This document shows positions 17,153 through 25,507 of a stretch of 64,000 bases of DNA, piece after piece (position 1 is the stretch's first letter; every line of letters begins with the position of its first letter). The translations under genes were made by a program, and so were the position numbers. Source of the stretch: Alloprevotella sp. (GTDB lineage: Bacteria; Bacteroidota; Bacteroidia; Bacteroidales; Bacteroidaceae). The stretch spans positions 248,001-312,000 of the forward strand of contig JAFUTC010000007.1 of the NCBI GenBank assembly GCA_017471505.1, read 5' to 3'. The notes beneath the pieces were generated by a model. It saw only the letters and a program-made list of their open reading frames with translations, had not been told where the DNA came from and made no database searches.

Positions 17153-18262
17153 TTAACGGCGTCCGCCACTTCTGCCACCGCCGCCGCTGCCGAACGAACG
17201 GCCGCCGCCACTGTAAGAACCGCCGCTGTAACTGCGACCTCCGCCGCTGTAGCTGGAGCCACTGCTCGACGAGGAGCGGCTATTACCGAACGAACTGCTA
17301 CGACTACTGGAACTGCTGCCAGAGAAGCTTCTGTTGCGAGAAGAACCATTCGAGTTGCTGCTGCCACTATTGTAGCTGCGGTTTCCGCTGCGGCCGCTGT
17401 TTATGCTGCCGTTGGTCGTGCCCGGAGTCGTACGGTTGTAGGTGCTGCTACCGCCGAACGAGCGACTGCGACTGTTGCCGTTGTAGATTCCTCCGCGGTT
17501 GGTGCTGCCACCATAGTTGCCATAACTGCCATAGTTGTTGCTGCGACCGGTTCCATAGTTGTAGCGGTGGCTGCTGTTACGGGAGTTGTTGGCCACATGA
17601 CCGTCGCGACGTCCGCCCCAGCCTCCGTAGTAGCGGTCATAATGGGTTCCTCCACGGCGATAGGCGTAGTCGTTATAATGATGGATGGGACGGTAGCCGC
17701 CATACCAGTGGTTGTAGTGGGGATAATACCAGCGGTTCCATGCATAGCCGTACCAGGGATCATACCAACCGCCGTGCCAGCCTACATACCAGCCCGAGTA
17801 CCAACCAGTGCGCCATGCCCAGCTGCTATAAGGACGCCAAGTCCAGGAATACCAGGGGTCGTACCAGAAAGCGTCGTACATGTCCCAGTAATAAGGACTC
17901 AGAACGACTATCGTACTGGGCGAGTGGAAACGGATTATGCGGGTGGTGTATTGTCCGTCTTCAATCGCTACGTCGTCCTCTACAACCGTCTCGTTGGAGC
18001 CGTTGTAGTTGCCGCGGCGATTATACGAATCGACGTCCTTACGCTGGTTGCGGCCTACATACCAATCGTCGTCGCTGTCATAAGCATCGACATTGCCGGT
18101 TGCAGGCAGCGTCTCGTAGGTCGAATAGTCGGACGAAGGCGTTACCGTAGTCACCTTTGCTTTTTCCTGCGACTTCTTCGGAACGAAGTATACGTCGTCC
18201 TGTGCATAGGTGCTCACTACGCAACCCATCATCAAAACTAAGAGTAGAAGTGACTTTTTCAT
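17153..18262 (-). CDS. Secreted Trp/Tyr-rich then Ser/Gly-rich low-complexity protein
   Basis: 369 residues with a signal peptide (MKKSLLLLVLMMGCVVSTYA, cleavage before QDD). After about 90 acidic/polar residues comes a central block dense in Trp, Tyr, Gly and Asp (for example WYDPWYSWTWRPYSSWAW). This passes into a Ser/Gly/Asn/Arg-rich tail ending GGGGRSGGRR. No enzymatic motif is recognised. Similar composition occurs in Bacteroidales cell-surface proteins of unknown function. A surface or matrix role is inference. The opposite strand has long open frames here only because of the biased composition. Confidence 0.75.
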   Translation of the reverse strand: MKKSLLLLVLMMGCVVSTYAQDDVYFVPKKSQEKAKVTTVTPSSDYSTYETLPATGNVDAYDSDDDWYVGRNQRKDVDSYNRRGNYNGSNETVVEDDVAIEDGQYTTRIIRFHSPSTIVVLSPYYWDMYDAFWYDPWYSWTWRPYSSWAWRTGWYSGWYVGWHGGWYDPWYGYAWNRWYYPHYNHWYGGYRPIHHYNDYAYRRGGTHYDRYYGGWGGRRDGHVANNSRNSSHRYNYGTGRSNNYGSYGNYGGSTNRGGIYNGNSRSRSFGGSSTYNRTTPGTTNGSINSGRSGNRSYNSGSSNSNGSSRNRSFSGSSSSSRSSSFGNSRSSSSSGSSYSGGGRSYSGGSYSGGGRSFGSGGGGRSGGRR

Positions 18263-18407
18263 AACTGTATTACTTTAAAGTGTGATTATTCTGCTTTTTG
18301 TTTTATGACGCCCCAACCATGCATTAGTTAAAGGGTTGTGGTGCATTTTTATGTTTTTTTTAGATTTCGGTCCGTCCGAGGGGGTTGTCCACCGGGCTAA
18401 CAATGCA

Positions 18408-19349
18408 TCAGCGTATTCTTATTGTGTCGCCTACATGTAGGACATGCGAAGCGTCGAATTGGTTTAATTTATACAGGCTCTTCAGGCGGATGCCGTAGGA
18501 TTGCGATATGGCGTAGAGGCTTTCGCCCGACTTGACGACGTGGGTCTTTATGCCGAGTTTCTTCGAAGCCTTCGATTTCTTACTGTGCAGGTATACAATG
18601 TCTCCGGCGTGCAGGATTGCCTGCTTGGGGGCGTCATTATATTTGCGCAATTTCCGTGCCTTGGAGCCGAGCATCTTGGCTATCGACTTGTAAGTATCGC
18701 CTTCGCGGGCCAACAAGTATTGCACGCCGTTGCACGACCCGAAGGTGTAGCCGCTTGCAATGTCGGCCGCGTACCCGTGTCCGTGCTTCTTTCGGGCGGC
18801 ATTGGGATTGTCGTAACTGGCCAGGTCGTACGACTCAATCAGATGGATGAGTTGCTGGGCATAGTGGGGATTGGTGGCATAGCCCGCGCTCTTCAGCCCG
18901 TGAGCCCAGCCCTTGTAGTCGGTTGGCTTCAGTTTGAACAGCGAGGCATAGCGCTGTCCGCTGCGAAGAAAGACCGAATGGTCCTCATAACTCTCCTCGG
19001 CGCTGCGATACTTGCGAAATCGTTCGTCCTTATAGTCGTCGTCCTTCAGCACATAGGGCCCCGTCCAGTTCATGCCCACCTTTATGCCGAAATGATTGTT
19101 GGCCTTGCGGGCCAGACTGCTTTGTCCGGCCGCACTCTCGAGCAATCCCTGCGCCAGCGTGATGCTGGCCGGAATGCCATAGCGTTCCATCTGCTCGACA
19201 GCAATGGGCGCATAGCGCTCGATATAGGTTTGGTAGGCACTCTTAGGGGTCTGGGCGCAAACCATGTGGAAGGACATAGCCCACACCATGGCAAGCAGGC
19301 AAAAGCCTTTTGCCAAGCTCCGACAATCTATGTGGAACAAGCCTTTCAT
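18408..19349 (-). CDS. Glucosaminidase (peptidoglycan hydrolase) with two LysM domains
   Basis: 313 residues from the preferred ATG: signal peptide (MKGLFHIDC...MVCAQT), then a Flg/LytG-type N-acetylglucosaminidase domain with SITLAQGLLESAAGQS, containing the catalytic Glu, and ANNHFGIKV. Two C-terminal LysM repeats follow (YLLAREGDTYKSIAKML and HVVKSGESLYAISQSYG), which bind peptidoglycan. Predicted to cleave glycan strands in the periplasm. The frame is open upstream to 19412, but those codons lie across the promoter. The TATCTTTG box on the minus strand ends only 7 bases before the start codon. Confidence 0.88.
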   Translation of the reverse strand: MKGLFHIDCRSLAKGFCLLAMVWAMSFHMVCAQTPKSAYQTYIERYAPIAVEQMERYGIPASITLAQGLLESAAGQSSLARKANNHFGIKVGMNWTGPYVLKDDDYKDERFRKYRSAEESYEDHSVFLRSGQRYASLFKLKPTDYKGWAHGLKSAGYATNPHYAQQLIHLIESYDLASYDNPNAARKKHGHGYAADIASGYTFGSCNGVQYLLAREGDTYKSIAKMLGSKARKLRKYNDAPKQAILHAGDIVYLHSKKSKASKKLGIKTHVVKSGESLYAISQSYGIRLKSLYKLNQFDASHVLHVGDTIRIR

Positions 19350-19356
19350 AAGGCAA

Positions 19357-19387
19357 CAAAGATAAAAAGTAGTTTCAGTAAAAACAA
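19357..19387 (-). promoter_or_regulatory. Promoter of the LysM glucosaminidase gene
   Basis: On the minus strand: TTG (19387-19385), 20-base spacer, TATCTTTG (19364-19357). The start codon begins at 19349, so transcription would start at or within a few bases of the ATG. Confidence 0.65.
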
Positions 19388-19448
19388 GCACCGGCCGGCA
19401 AACTTGTTTCACAGACCTGTGGTTCGATTTTCTTATGGTTTGGAAACC

Positions 19449-19568
19449 AGCGCCTTACGAAATCCGAAAATTGCATAATACAATCTGAAAATTCAATTAT
19501 ACAATTTCGAAATTCCATTATGTAATTTTCAAATTCCATTATGCAATTTTTCAATCCCATTATGCAAT
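19449..19568. repeat. 21-bp-period palindrome array, locus 2
   Basis: Cores start at 19470, 19491, 19512, 19533 and 19554, exactly 21 bases apart (first attgcataatacaat, fourth attccattatgcaat). A degenerate unit fits at 19449. The array sits between divergent genes (LysM glucosaminidase left, debranching enzyme right), in a 458-base gap that otherwise holds only promoter motifs. The first two cores are the same 15-mers as the third and second cores of locus 1, and 4- to 6-base linkers are shared. Confidence 0.9.
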
Positions 19569-19732
19569 TTTTCGGCCCAACTATACCGCTGACAATCAAC
19601 CGCATACAACCGTACTAAAACCTTATGGCATCACTCCGCCGGACAAGGCACAGCCGGCCACCGGACTTTCCCAGAGAATGGCAGAAGAATGTAAAAAAAG
19701 AATGCAAAAATGATTTGGATTTAAAAATTATG

Positions 19733-19740
19733 TATTTTTG
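19733..19740 (+). promoter_or_regulatory. -7 box (TATTTTTG) for the glycogen cluster
   Basis: TATTTTTG lies 67 bases before the debranching-enzyme start. A TTTG at 19714 is only 15 bases away, so the -33 is poor. Confidence 0.5.
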
Positions 19741-19807
19741 AACTTTACAATAGGTTCCCGCCGGAACCCAGAGACATGTCAAACCATAAACTACAGCTAT
19801 ATAAAAC

Positions 19808-21781
19808 ATGTATTATTTGCAATTTGACAAAAATCAGATGACGAATCTGCAGGATTCGCTCTTCAAGGAATTTTTGATAACAAGTCGCACCGGAGCCTAT
19901 TGCTCCACGACCTTAGTCGGCTGCAACATTCGCAAATACCACGGACTCTTGGTGGCTCCCGTCCCCCAATTAAGCGACGAGAACTATGTTTTCCTTTCGT
20001 CGCTCGATGAAACCGTCATACAGCACGGTGCGGAATTCAATCTCGGACTGCATAAATACAGCGGCGAGAACTATAGCCCCAAAGGCCATAAGTACATCAC
20101 CCAGTTCTATTGGGAAAAAGTGCCGACCTGGATATACCGCATCGGTGGAGTCATATTGAAGAAAGAGATTTCATACGGCGTCTTCGACTCGCGCCTGTAT
20201 ATCCGCTACACGCTCTTAGAGGCCCACAGCCAAACCACGTTGCGTCTGAAGCCGTTCCTGGCTTTCCGCAGCGTGCGCCAATGGACCCACGCCAACGGAA
20301 CGGCCAACCAATCGTTCCAACCTATTGAAAACGGCATCAAGATGTGCATGTACGAAGGCTATCCCGAACTTTTCATGCAACTCAATACGCCCGAGGCCCA
20401 GTTCCAGTATGCCCCCAACTGGTATATGAATCTGGAATATCCGAAGGAGCGTGAACGCGGTTACGAGTCCAGCGAAGACCTGCTGGTTCCCGGCTACTTT
20501 GAAATGGAAATAAAGAAGGGCGAGAGCATTGTATTCTCGGCCTCGGTGCAATCACCTGCCGACCCGTCGAAACTCTCTGAGATGATTGACGCGGAGATAG
20601 CACCCCGCCTTCCGTTGAATAGTTTCTACCACTGCCTCATCCATGCCGCCCACCAGTTCAAGTATCAGGAAAATAACGAGAACTATGTGCTGGCCGGCTA
20701 CCACTGGTTCAAGTGCCGCGCACGCGACACCTTTGTGGCACTTCCCGGCTTGACCCTGTCGATTGGCGAGACCGAAGAATTTGAACGCTATATGGAAACC
20801 GCGCGGAAGGCTATCGACGACTTCATTGCCGGGCGTCCCATCAGCGTGAAGGTATATGAGATGGAAAAACCCGACGTACTTCTTTGGGCCATCTACAGCA
20901 TCCAGCAATACGCCAAATATGTCTCTGAAAAGAAATGCTACCAGAAATATGGTGACATGCTGGTCAAGATTATGCACTTCCTGCTCGATGGAAAGCATCC
21001 CTCACTCTTCCTGCACGACAACGGACTTCTCTACAGCGACGGCCACGACGTAGCCATCTCTTGGATGAACTCTCTGGTCAACGGCAAGCCCATTGTCCCA
21101 CGGTCGGGCTATCTGGTAGAATTCAATGCCCTTTGGTATAACGCACTGCGCTTTGTTTCGCAACTGATAGACAAGTGCGGCAAAGCAGCCGATAAGTCCC
21201 TCAAGTCGCAACTCGACAGCGTGGCCGAGAAAGTGGCTGTCAATTTCCGCCAAGTGTTCCTGAACGACAGCGGATATCTATTGGACTACGTGGACGGACA
21301 GAAGATGGACTGGAGCGTACGGCCCAACCAACTGTTTGCCATAGCCCTCGACTTCTCGCCACTCGACAAAAAAGAAAGAAAGAGCGTGCTCGACATGTGC
21401 ACCAAAGAGTTGGTGACGCCAAAAGGCATTCGCTCACTCTCGCCCAAGAGTGTAGGCTACAACCCGCTCTATGTAGGTCCGCAATACAACCGCGACCTGG
21501 CCTACTACCAAGGCACGGCATGGCCATGGCTTACGGGCTTCTACCTGTCGGCCTATCTGAAGGTTTACAAGATGAGTGGCATCAACTACATGGAGCGTCA
21601 ACTCATCGGATTCGAGGAAGAACTCTACTACCACTGTATTGGAACCATTCCCGAACTCTTTGACGGCAACCCGCGCTTCAGTGGCCGCGGCGCCATCTCC
21701 TATGCCATGAACGTGGCCGGTATTCTGACCGCACTGCGCATGATTGAAAAAATCACGCAGGCCGACGACGACGAAGCATAG
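19808..21781 (+). CDS. Glycogen debranching enzyme (amylo-alpha-1,6-glucosidase type)
   Basis: 657-residue cytoplasmic enzyme. The N-terminal GDE domain (EFLITSRTGAYCSTTLVGCN and RKYHGLLVAPVP) is followed by an all-alpha GH133-like catalytic domain with GYHWFKCRARDTFVALPGL, RPNQLFAIAL, and YYQGTAWPWLTGFY near the C-terminus. It removes alpha-1,6 branches of glycogen. It leads a cluster with a GT4 glucosyltransferase (58 bases on) and a GH57 enzyme, a set that recurs in Bacteroidales. An in-frame ATG ten codons later is a possible alternative start. Confidence 0.92.
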   Translation: MYYLQFDKNQMTNLQDSLFKEFLITSRTGAYCSTTLVGCNIRKYHGLLVAPVPQLSDENYVFLSSLDETVIQHGAEFNLGLHKYSGENYSPKGHKYITQFYWEKVPTWIYRIGGVILKKEISYGVFDSRLYIRYTLLEAHSQTTLRLKPFLAFRSVRQWTHANGTANQSFQPIENGIKMCMYEGYPELFMQLNTPEAQFQYAPNWYMNLEYPKERERGYESSEDLLVPGYFEMEIKKGESIVFSASVQSPADPSKLSEMIDAEIAPRLPLNSFYHCLIHAAHQFKYQENNENYVLAGYHWFKCRARDTFVALPGLTLSIGETEEFERYMETARKAIDDFIAGRPISVKVYEMEKPDVLLWAIYSIQQYAKYVSEKKCYQKYGDMLVKIMHFLLDGKHPSLFLHDNGLLYSDGHDVAISWMNSLVNGKPIVPRSGYLVEFNALWYNALRFVSQLIDKCGKAADKSLKSQLDSVAEKVAVNFRQVFLNDSGYLLDYVDGQKMDWSVRPNQLFAIALDFSPLDKKERKSVLDMCTKELVTPKGIRSLSPKSVGYNPLYVGPQYNRDLAYYQGTAWPWLTGFYLSAYLKVYKMSGINYMERQLIGFEEELYYHCIGTIPELFDGNPRFSGRGAISYAMNVAGILTALRMIEKITQADDDEA

Positions 21782-21839
21782 CCCCGCACCATGAATCGAA
21801 ACAATAACAAGTTGACCAAAATCTAATATCAAAACACCT

Positions 21840-23114
21840 ATGAAAGTACTCATGTTTGGCTGGGAGTTCCCCCCTCACATCCTTGGCGGACTCGGAACAG
21901 CCAGTTATGGTATTACAAAAGGACTTTCGCTACAGCCCGACACGGAAATAACCTTCTGTCTGCCCCGTCCCACAGGCGACGAGGACCAGAGTTTTATGAA
22001 CATCATCGGGATGAGTGAGACGCCCATCGTTTGGCGCGACGTAAACTACGACGAAGTAAAGCAATGGCTCGGCAACAAGATGAGTCCGGAGACTTACTTC
22101 AGCCTGCGCGACCACATCTACGCCGATTTCTCCTATTGCCTTACCGACCGCTTCGGATGCATCCAATTCTCGGGTCGCTACCCCGACAATCTGTACGACG
22201 AGATAAACAACTATTCGATTGTGGCCGGTGTAATCGCCCGACAGCAAGAGTTTGACATCATACACGCCCATGACTGGCTGACCTATCCCGCGGGAATTCA
22301 CGCAAAGAACGTGAGCGGCCGTCCACTGGTCATTCACGTACACGCAACCGACTTTGACCGCTCGCGCGGCAACGTTAATCCGACCGTGTACAATATAGAA
22401 AAGGACGGAATGGACCATGCCGACTGCATAATGTGCGTTAGCGAACTCACGCGGCAGACGGTAATCAACCACTACCACCAAGATCCGGCCAAATGCATCG
22501 CCATGCACAACGCCGTATATCCGCTCTCCGATGAAATCCGAGCCATTGCCGAGTCGAGAAAACCGTTCAACGAACGCAAGACAAAGGTGGTCACGTTCCT
22601 CGGACGCCTCACCATGCAAAAAGGTCCTGAGTACTTCGTCGAAGCAGCCGCGCAAGTTTTGTCGAGAACAAGGAACATACAGTTCTGCATGGCCGGATCG
22701 GGCGACATGATGGAGGAAATGATTGAACTCGTAGCACGCCGCGGAATTGCCGATAGGTTTTTCTTCCCCGGCTTTATGAAAGGAAAGCAAGTCTATGAGG
22801 TTTTCCGCGACAGCGACGTCTACGTGATGCCTTCCGTATCGGAACCGTTCGGCATCTCCCCTCTCGAAGCCATGCAGTGCGGTGTTCCGTCGATAATCAG
22901 TAAGCAAAGCGGATGCGCGGAAATATTGGACAAGTGCATCAAAACCGACTATTGGGACATAAATGCGATGGCCGACGCAATGTACTCTATCTGCACGAAC
23001 GAAGCCCTATTCAACTATCTGTCAGTTGAGGGCAAGAACGAGGTAGACCAAATCACCTGGGAAAAAGTAGGCGAACGCATCTACAACTGCTACCGCAATC
23101 TACTCCATATATAA
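21840..23114 (+). CDS. GT4 family glycosyltransferase, glycogen synthase-like
   Basis: 424-residue GT-B enzyme. The N-terminal domain starts MFGWEFPPHILGGLGTASYG, typical of starch/glycogen synthase-like glucosyltransferases, with IIHAHDWLTYPAGI. The C-terminal GT4 half has VTFLGRLTMQKGPEYFVEAA and the E-x7-E type motif PSVSEPFGISPLEAMQCG. It probably extends alpha-glucan chains with a nucleotide-glucose donor. Its position between a debranching enzyme and a GH57 supports a glycogen role. The donor (UDP- or ADP-glucose) cannot be decided. Confidence 0.85.
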   Translation: MKVLMFGWEFPPHILGGLGTASYGITKGLSLQPDTEITFCLPRPTGDEDQSFMNIIGMSETPIVWRDVNYDEVKQWLGNKMSPETYFSLRDHIYADFSYCLTDRFGCIQFSGRYPDNLYDEINNYSIVAGVIARQQEFDIIHAHDWLTYPAGIHAKNVSGRPLVIHVHATDFDRSRGNVNPTVYNIEKDGMDHADCIMCVSELTRQTVINHYHQDPAKCIAMHNAVYPLSDEIRAIAESRKPFNERKTKVVTFLGRLTMQKGPEYFVEAAAQVLSRTRNIQFCMAGSGDMMEEMIELVARRGIADRFFFPGFMKGKQVYEVFRDSDVYVMPSVSEPFGISPLEAMQCGVPSIISKQSGCAEILDKCIKTDYWDINAMADAMYSICTNEALFNYLSVEGKNEVDQITWEKVGERIYNCYRNLLHI

Positions 23115-23181
23115 TATAGTTCACCCAACGCATTACATCGTCAATCCATACAAATAGAAAACAAACCATAAACCTATTGTT

Positions 23182-24585
23182 ATGAAAACAATTTGCCTTT
23201 ATTTTGAGATACACCAAAATATTCATCTGAAACGCTACCGTTTTTTCGACATCGGCAAAGACCATTACTACTACGACGACTATGAAAACGAGCGCGCCAT
23301 CACTGAAACGGCCGAAAAGTCCTATATCCCCACCCTGAACACCCTTATTGAAATGGCAAAGACTTATGGGTCCTACTTTAAGTGCGCTATTTCGCTTTCA
23401 GGCTGTGCTATAGAACAGTTGGAGAACCATGCTCCGCAAGTGTTAGACCTTCTTCAAGAACTGAACGAGTATGGCAATGTTGAGTTTCTCGCAGAACCCT
23501 ACTCACACGGTTTTTCTTCGCTCAAAGACCCCGAGTATTTCCGCGACGAGGTCAAGCGTCTGTGCAAAAAAGTCAAGGCACTCTTCGGGAAAGAACCGAA
23601 AGTATTCCGCAACTCCTGTTTAATCTACGACGACGAGATTGGCGAAATGGTGGCCGATATGGGTTTCAAGGGAATGCTGGCTGAAGGCGCCAAGCACATC
23701 CTTGGCTGGAAGAGCCCGCACTATGTTTACAACTGCTGCCGTAATCCGAAACTGAAACTGCTCCTTCGCGACAGTTCGCTGTCCGAAGATATCTCTTTCC
23801 GCTTCAACGATTCCAACTGGCCCCACTATCCTCTCTTCGCCGAAACCTATGCCGATTGGATAGCAGCCCTTCCGGAAGACGAACAAATCATCAATCTCTA
23901 CATGGAACTTTGTGCTTTCGGCATCTTCCAGCCGTTGTCGAGCAACATTCTCGAGTTCCTCCGTGCGCTACCAGAGCAGTGCAAGAAGCGCAACATAGAG
24001 TTCGCCACTCCGAGCGAAATCATTTCGAAGGTGAAGTCGGCAGGTGATTTGGTAGTGGAATATCCGACATCCTGGGTGGACGAAGAACGCGATCTGTCGC
24101 CTTGGCTTGGCAACACCATGCAGCAGGAAGCCTGCAACAAACTATACTCCATTGCGCCACGAGTACACATCAGCCGTAACCGTAGGCTTATGCAGGACTT
24201 CGACTACCTGCAGGCGTCGAACAATTTGCGCTTCATGTCGACCAAGGCAAACTCGTACGGCGGATATCGCGGTATCTATGACTCGCCCTACGATGCGTTT
24301 ACGAACTACATGAATATCCTGGGCGACTTCATCACCCGCGTAGAAAACCTTTACCCAAGTGTCGACAACGAAGAACTTGACTCGCTGCTCACCACCATTA
24401 AGAACCAGGAGGACGAGTTGGCCCTGCGCGACAAGGAAATAAAGCGACTGCGCAAGATGTTGGCAAAAATCGGTACGGGCGGTAATGCCGAGACTCCGGT
24501 GCCCGAAGTAGTCGAGCCCGAAGTTAAAGAAGCGAAGAAAGCAGCCAAGCCAAAGGCCAAGGCCAAGCGTACCACCAAGAAATAA
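23182..24585 (+). CDS. GH57 family alpha-glucan hydrolase or transferase
   Basis: 467 residues. The N-terminal ICLYFEIHQNIHLKRYRFF and the following EYGNVEFLAEPYSHGFSSL are typical of the GH57 alpha-amylase-like (beta/alpha)7 barrel. The catalytic acidic residues cannot be assigned safely by eye. Residues after about 400 form a coiled-coil segment (DSLLTTIKNQEDELALRDKE) and a Lys/Ala/Pro-rich basic tail ending AKPKAKAKRTTKK (broken by a few residues). The tail may bind polyanions or hold the enzyme on a granule. Third gene of the glycogen cluster. It could act as an alpha-amylase, 4-alpha-glucanotransferase or branching enzyme. Confidence 0.82.
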   Translation: MKTICLYFEIHQNIHLKRYRFFDIGKDHYYYDDYENERAITETAEKSYIPTLNTLIEMAKTYGSYFKCAISLSGCAIEQLENHAPQVLDLLQELNEYGNVEFLAEPYSHGFSSLKDPEYFRDEVKRLCKKVKALFGKEPKVFRNSCLIYDDEIGEMVADMGFKGMLAEGAKHILGWKSPHYVYNCCRNPKLKLLLRDSSLSEDISFRFNDSNWPHYPLFAETYADWIAALPEDEQIINLYMELCAFGIFQPLSSNILEFLRALPEQCKKRNIEFATPSEIISKVKSAGDLVVEYPTSWVDEERDLSPWLGNTMQQEACNKLYSIAPRVHISRNRRLMQDFDYLQASNNLRFMSTKANSYGGYRGIYDSPYDAFTNYMNILGDFITRVENLYPSVDNEELDSLLTTIKNQEDELALRDKEIKRLRKMLAKIGTGGNAETPVPEVVEPEVKEAKKAAKPKAKAKRTTKK

Positions 24586-24609
24586 CCCACTCTCAAATCA
24601 CATCAACCC

Positions 24610-25494
24610 ATGAAAGGAATTGTGCTTGCCGGAGGTAGTGGCTCGCGTCTCTATCCAATCACCAAAGGCATCAGTAAACAACTCATACCCATCTATGACA
24701 AACCGATGGTGTATTATCCTATCTCCGTGCTCATGTATGCCGGCATTCGCGACATCCTCATCATCAGCACGCCGCAGGACCTTCCCGCCTTCGAACGCCT
24801 ATTAGGTGACGGCAGCGACTATGGCATCAACCTGTCGTATGCAGAGCAGCCGTCGCCCGACGGACTTGCACAGGCCTTTCTCATTGGTGAGCAATTCATT
24901 GGTCAAGACGATGTGTGCCTGGTATTAGGCGACAACATTTTCCATGGTTCGGGTTTTCTGCCGCTACTGCATAACGCAGTCGAAAATGCGGAGCAGCGGG
25001 GCCAGGCCACCGTCTTCGGCTACCACGTCACCGACCCGGAGCGCTATGGCGTAGTCGAATTCGATGACGCCGGCCGTTGTCTGAGTATCGAGGAGAAACC
25101 TGCCGAGCCGCGCTCCAATTACGCGGTCGTGGGTCTTTATTTCTATCCGAACAACGTCATAGAAATCGCCAAGCAAATCAAGCCCTCCAAGCGAGGCGAA
25201 CTGGAAATCACCAGCGTCAACCAGGCTTATTTGCAAAAGGATGCGCTTCAGGTTGAAATCCTCAGTCGCGGCTTCGCATGGCTCGATACCGGCACGCACG
25301 AAAGCTTGTCGGAGGCATCGACATATATCGAGGTCATCGAGAAAAGAACAGGCCTGAAGGTAGGATGCTTGGAAGCAATTGCGTTCGAGAAAGGTTGGAT
25401 TGACCGCGACAAACTTCGGACGCTGGCAGAACCCATGGCCAAGAACCAATATGGCCAATATCTGCTGCGCTTAGCCAAGGCAAAAAAACAGTAA
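24610..25494 (+). CDS. rfbA: Glucose-1-phosphate thymidylyltransferase
   Basis: 294-residue nucleotidyltransferase making dTDP-glucose from glucose-1-phosphate and dTTP, the first step to dTDP-rhamnose. It starts [24 protein letters not shown] with the diagnostic GxGxRLxPxT loop, and has [22 protein letters not shown] and [12 protein letters not shown]. Full length. The usual partners rfbB, rfbC and rfbD are not in the window. It lies 24 bases after the GH57 gene, so it may simply be cotranscribed with the glycogen cluster, both pathways starting from glucose-1-phosphate. Confidence 0.95.
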   Translation: MKGIVLAGGSGSRLYPITKGISKQLIPIYDKPMVYYPISVLMYAGIRDILIISTPQDLPAFERLLGDGSDYGINLSYAEQPSPDGLAQAFLIGEQFIGQDDVCLVLGDNIFHGSGFLPLLHNAVENAEQRGQATVFGYHVTDPERYGVVEFDDAGRCLSIEEKPAEPRSNYAVVGLYFYPNNVIEIAKQIKPSKRGELEITSVNQAYLQKDALQVEILSRGFAWLDTGTHESLSEASTYIEVIEKRTGLKVGCLEAIAFEKGWIDRDKLRTLAEPMAKNQYGQYLLRLAKAKKQ

Positions 25495-25507
25495 GCACGT
25501 GCAGGGG

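Noticed and set aside
17122-18150. Long plus-strand ORFs opposite the Trp/Tyr-rich secreted protein
   Set aside because: They are Cys/Arg- or Ala/Thr/Val-rich mirror translations of a low-complexity gene. The minus-strand frame has a proper signal peptide and start.
19375-19605. 76-codon minus-strand ORF across repeat locus 2
   Set aside because: Same artefact of the 21-bp period; it also runs over the LysM gene promoter.
24610-25494. A dTDP-rhamnose operon around rfbA
   Set aside because: Only rfbA is present; the neighbours are glycogen genes and an unrelated secreted protein.
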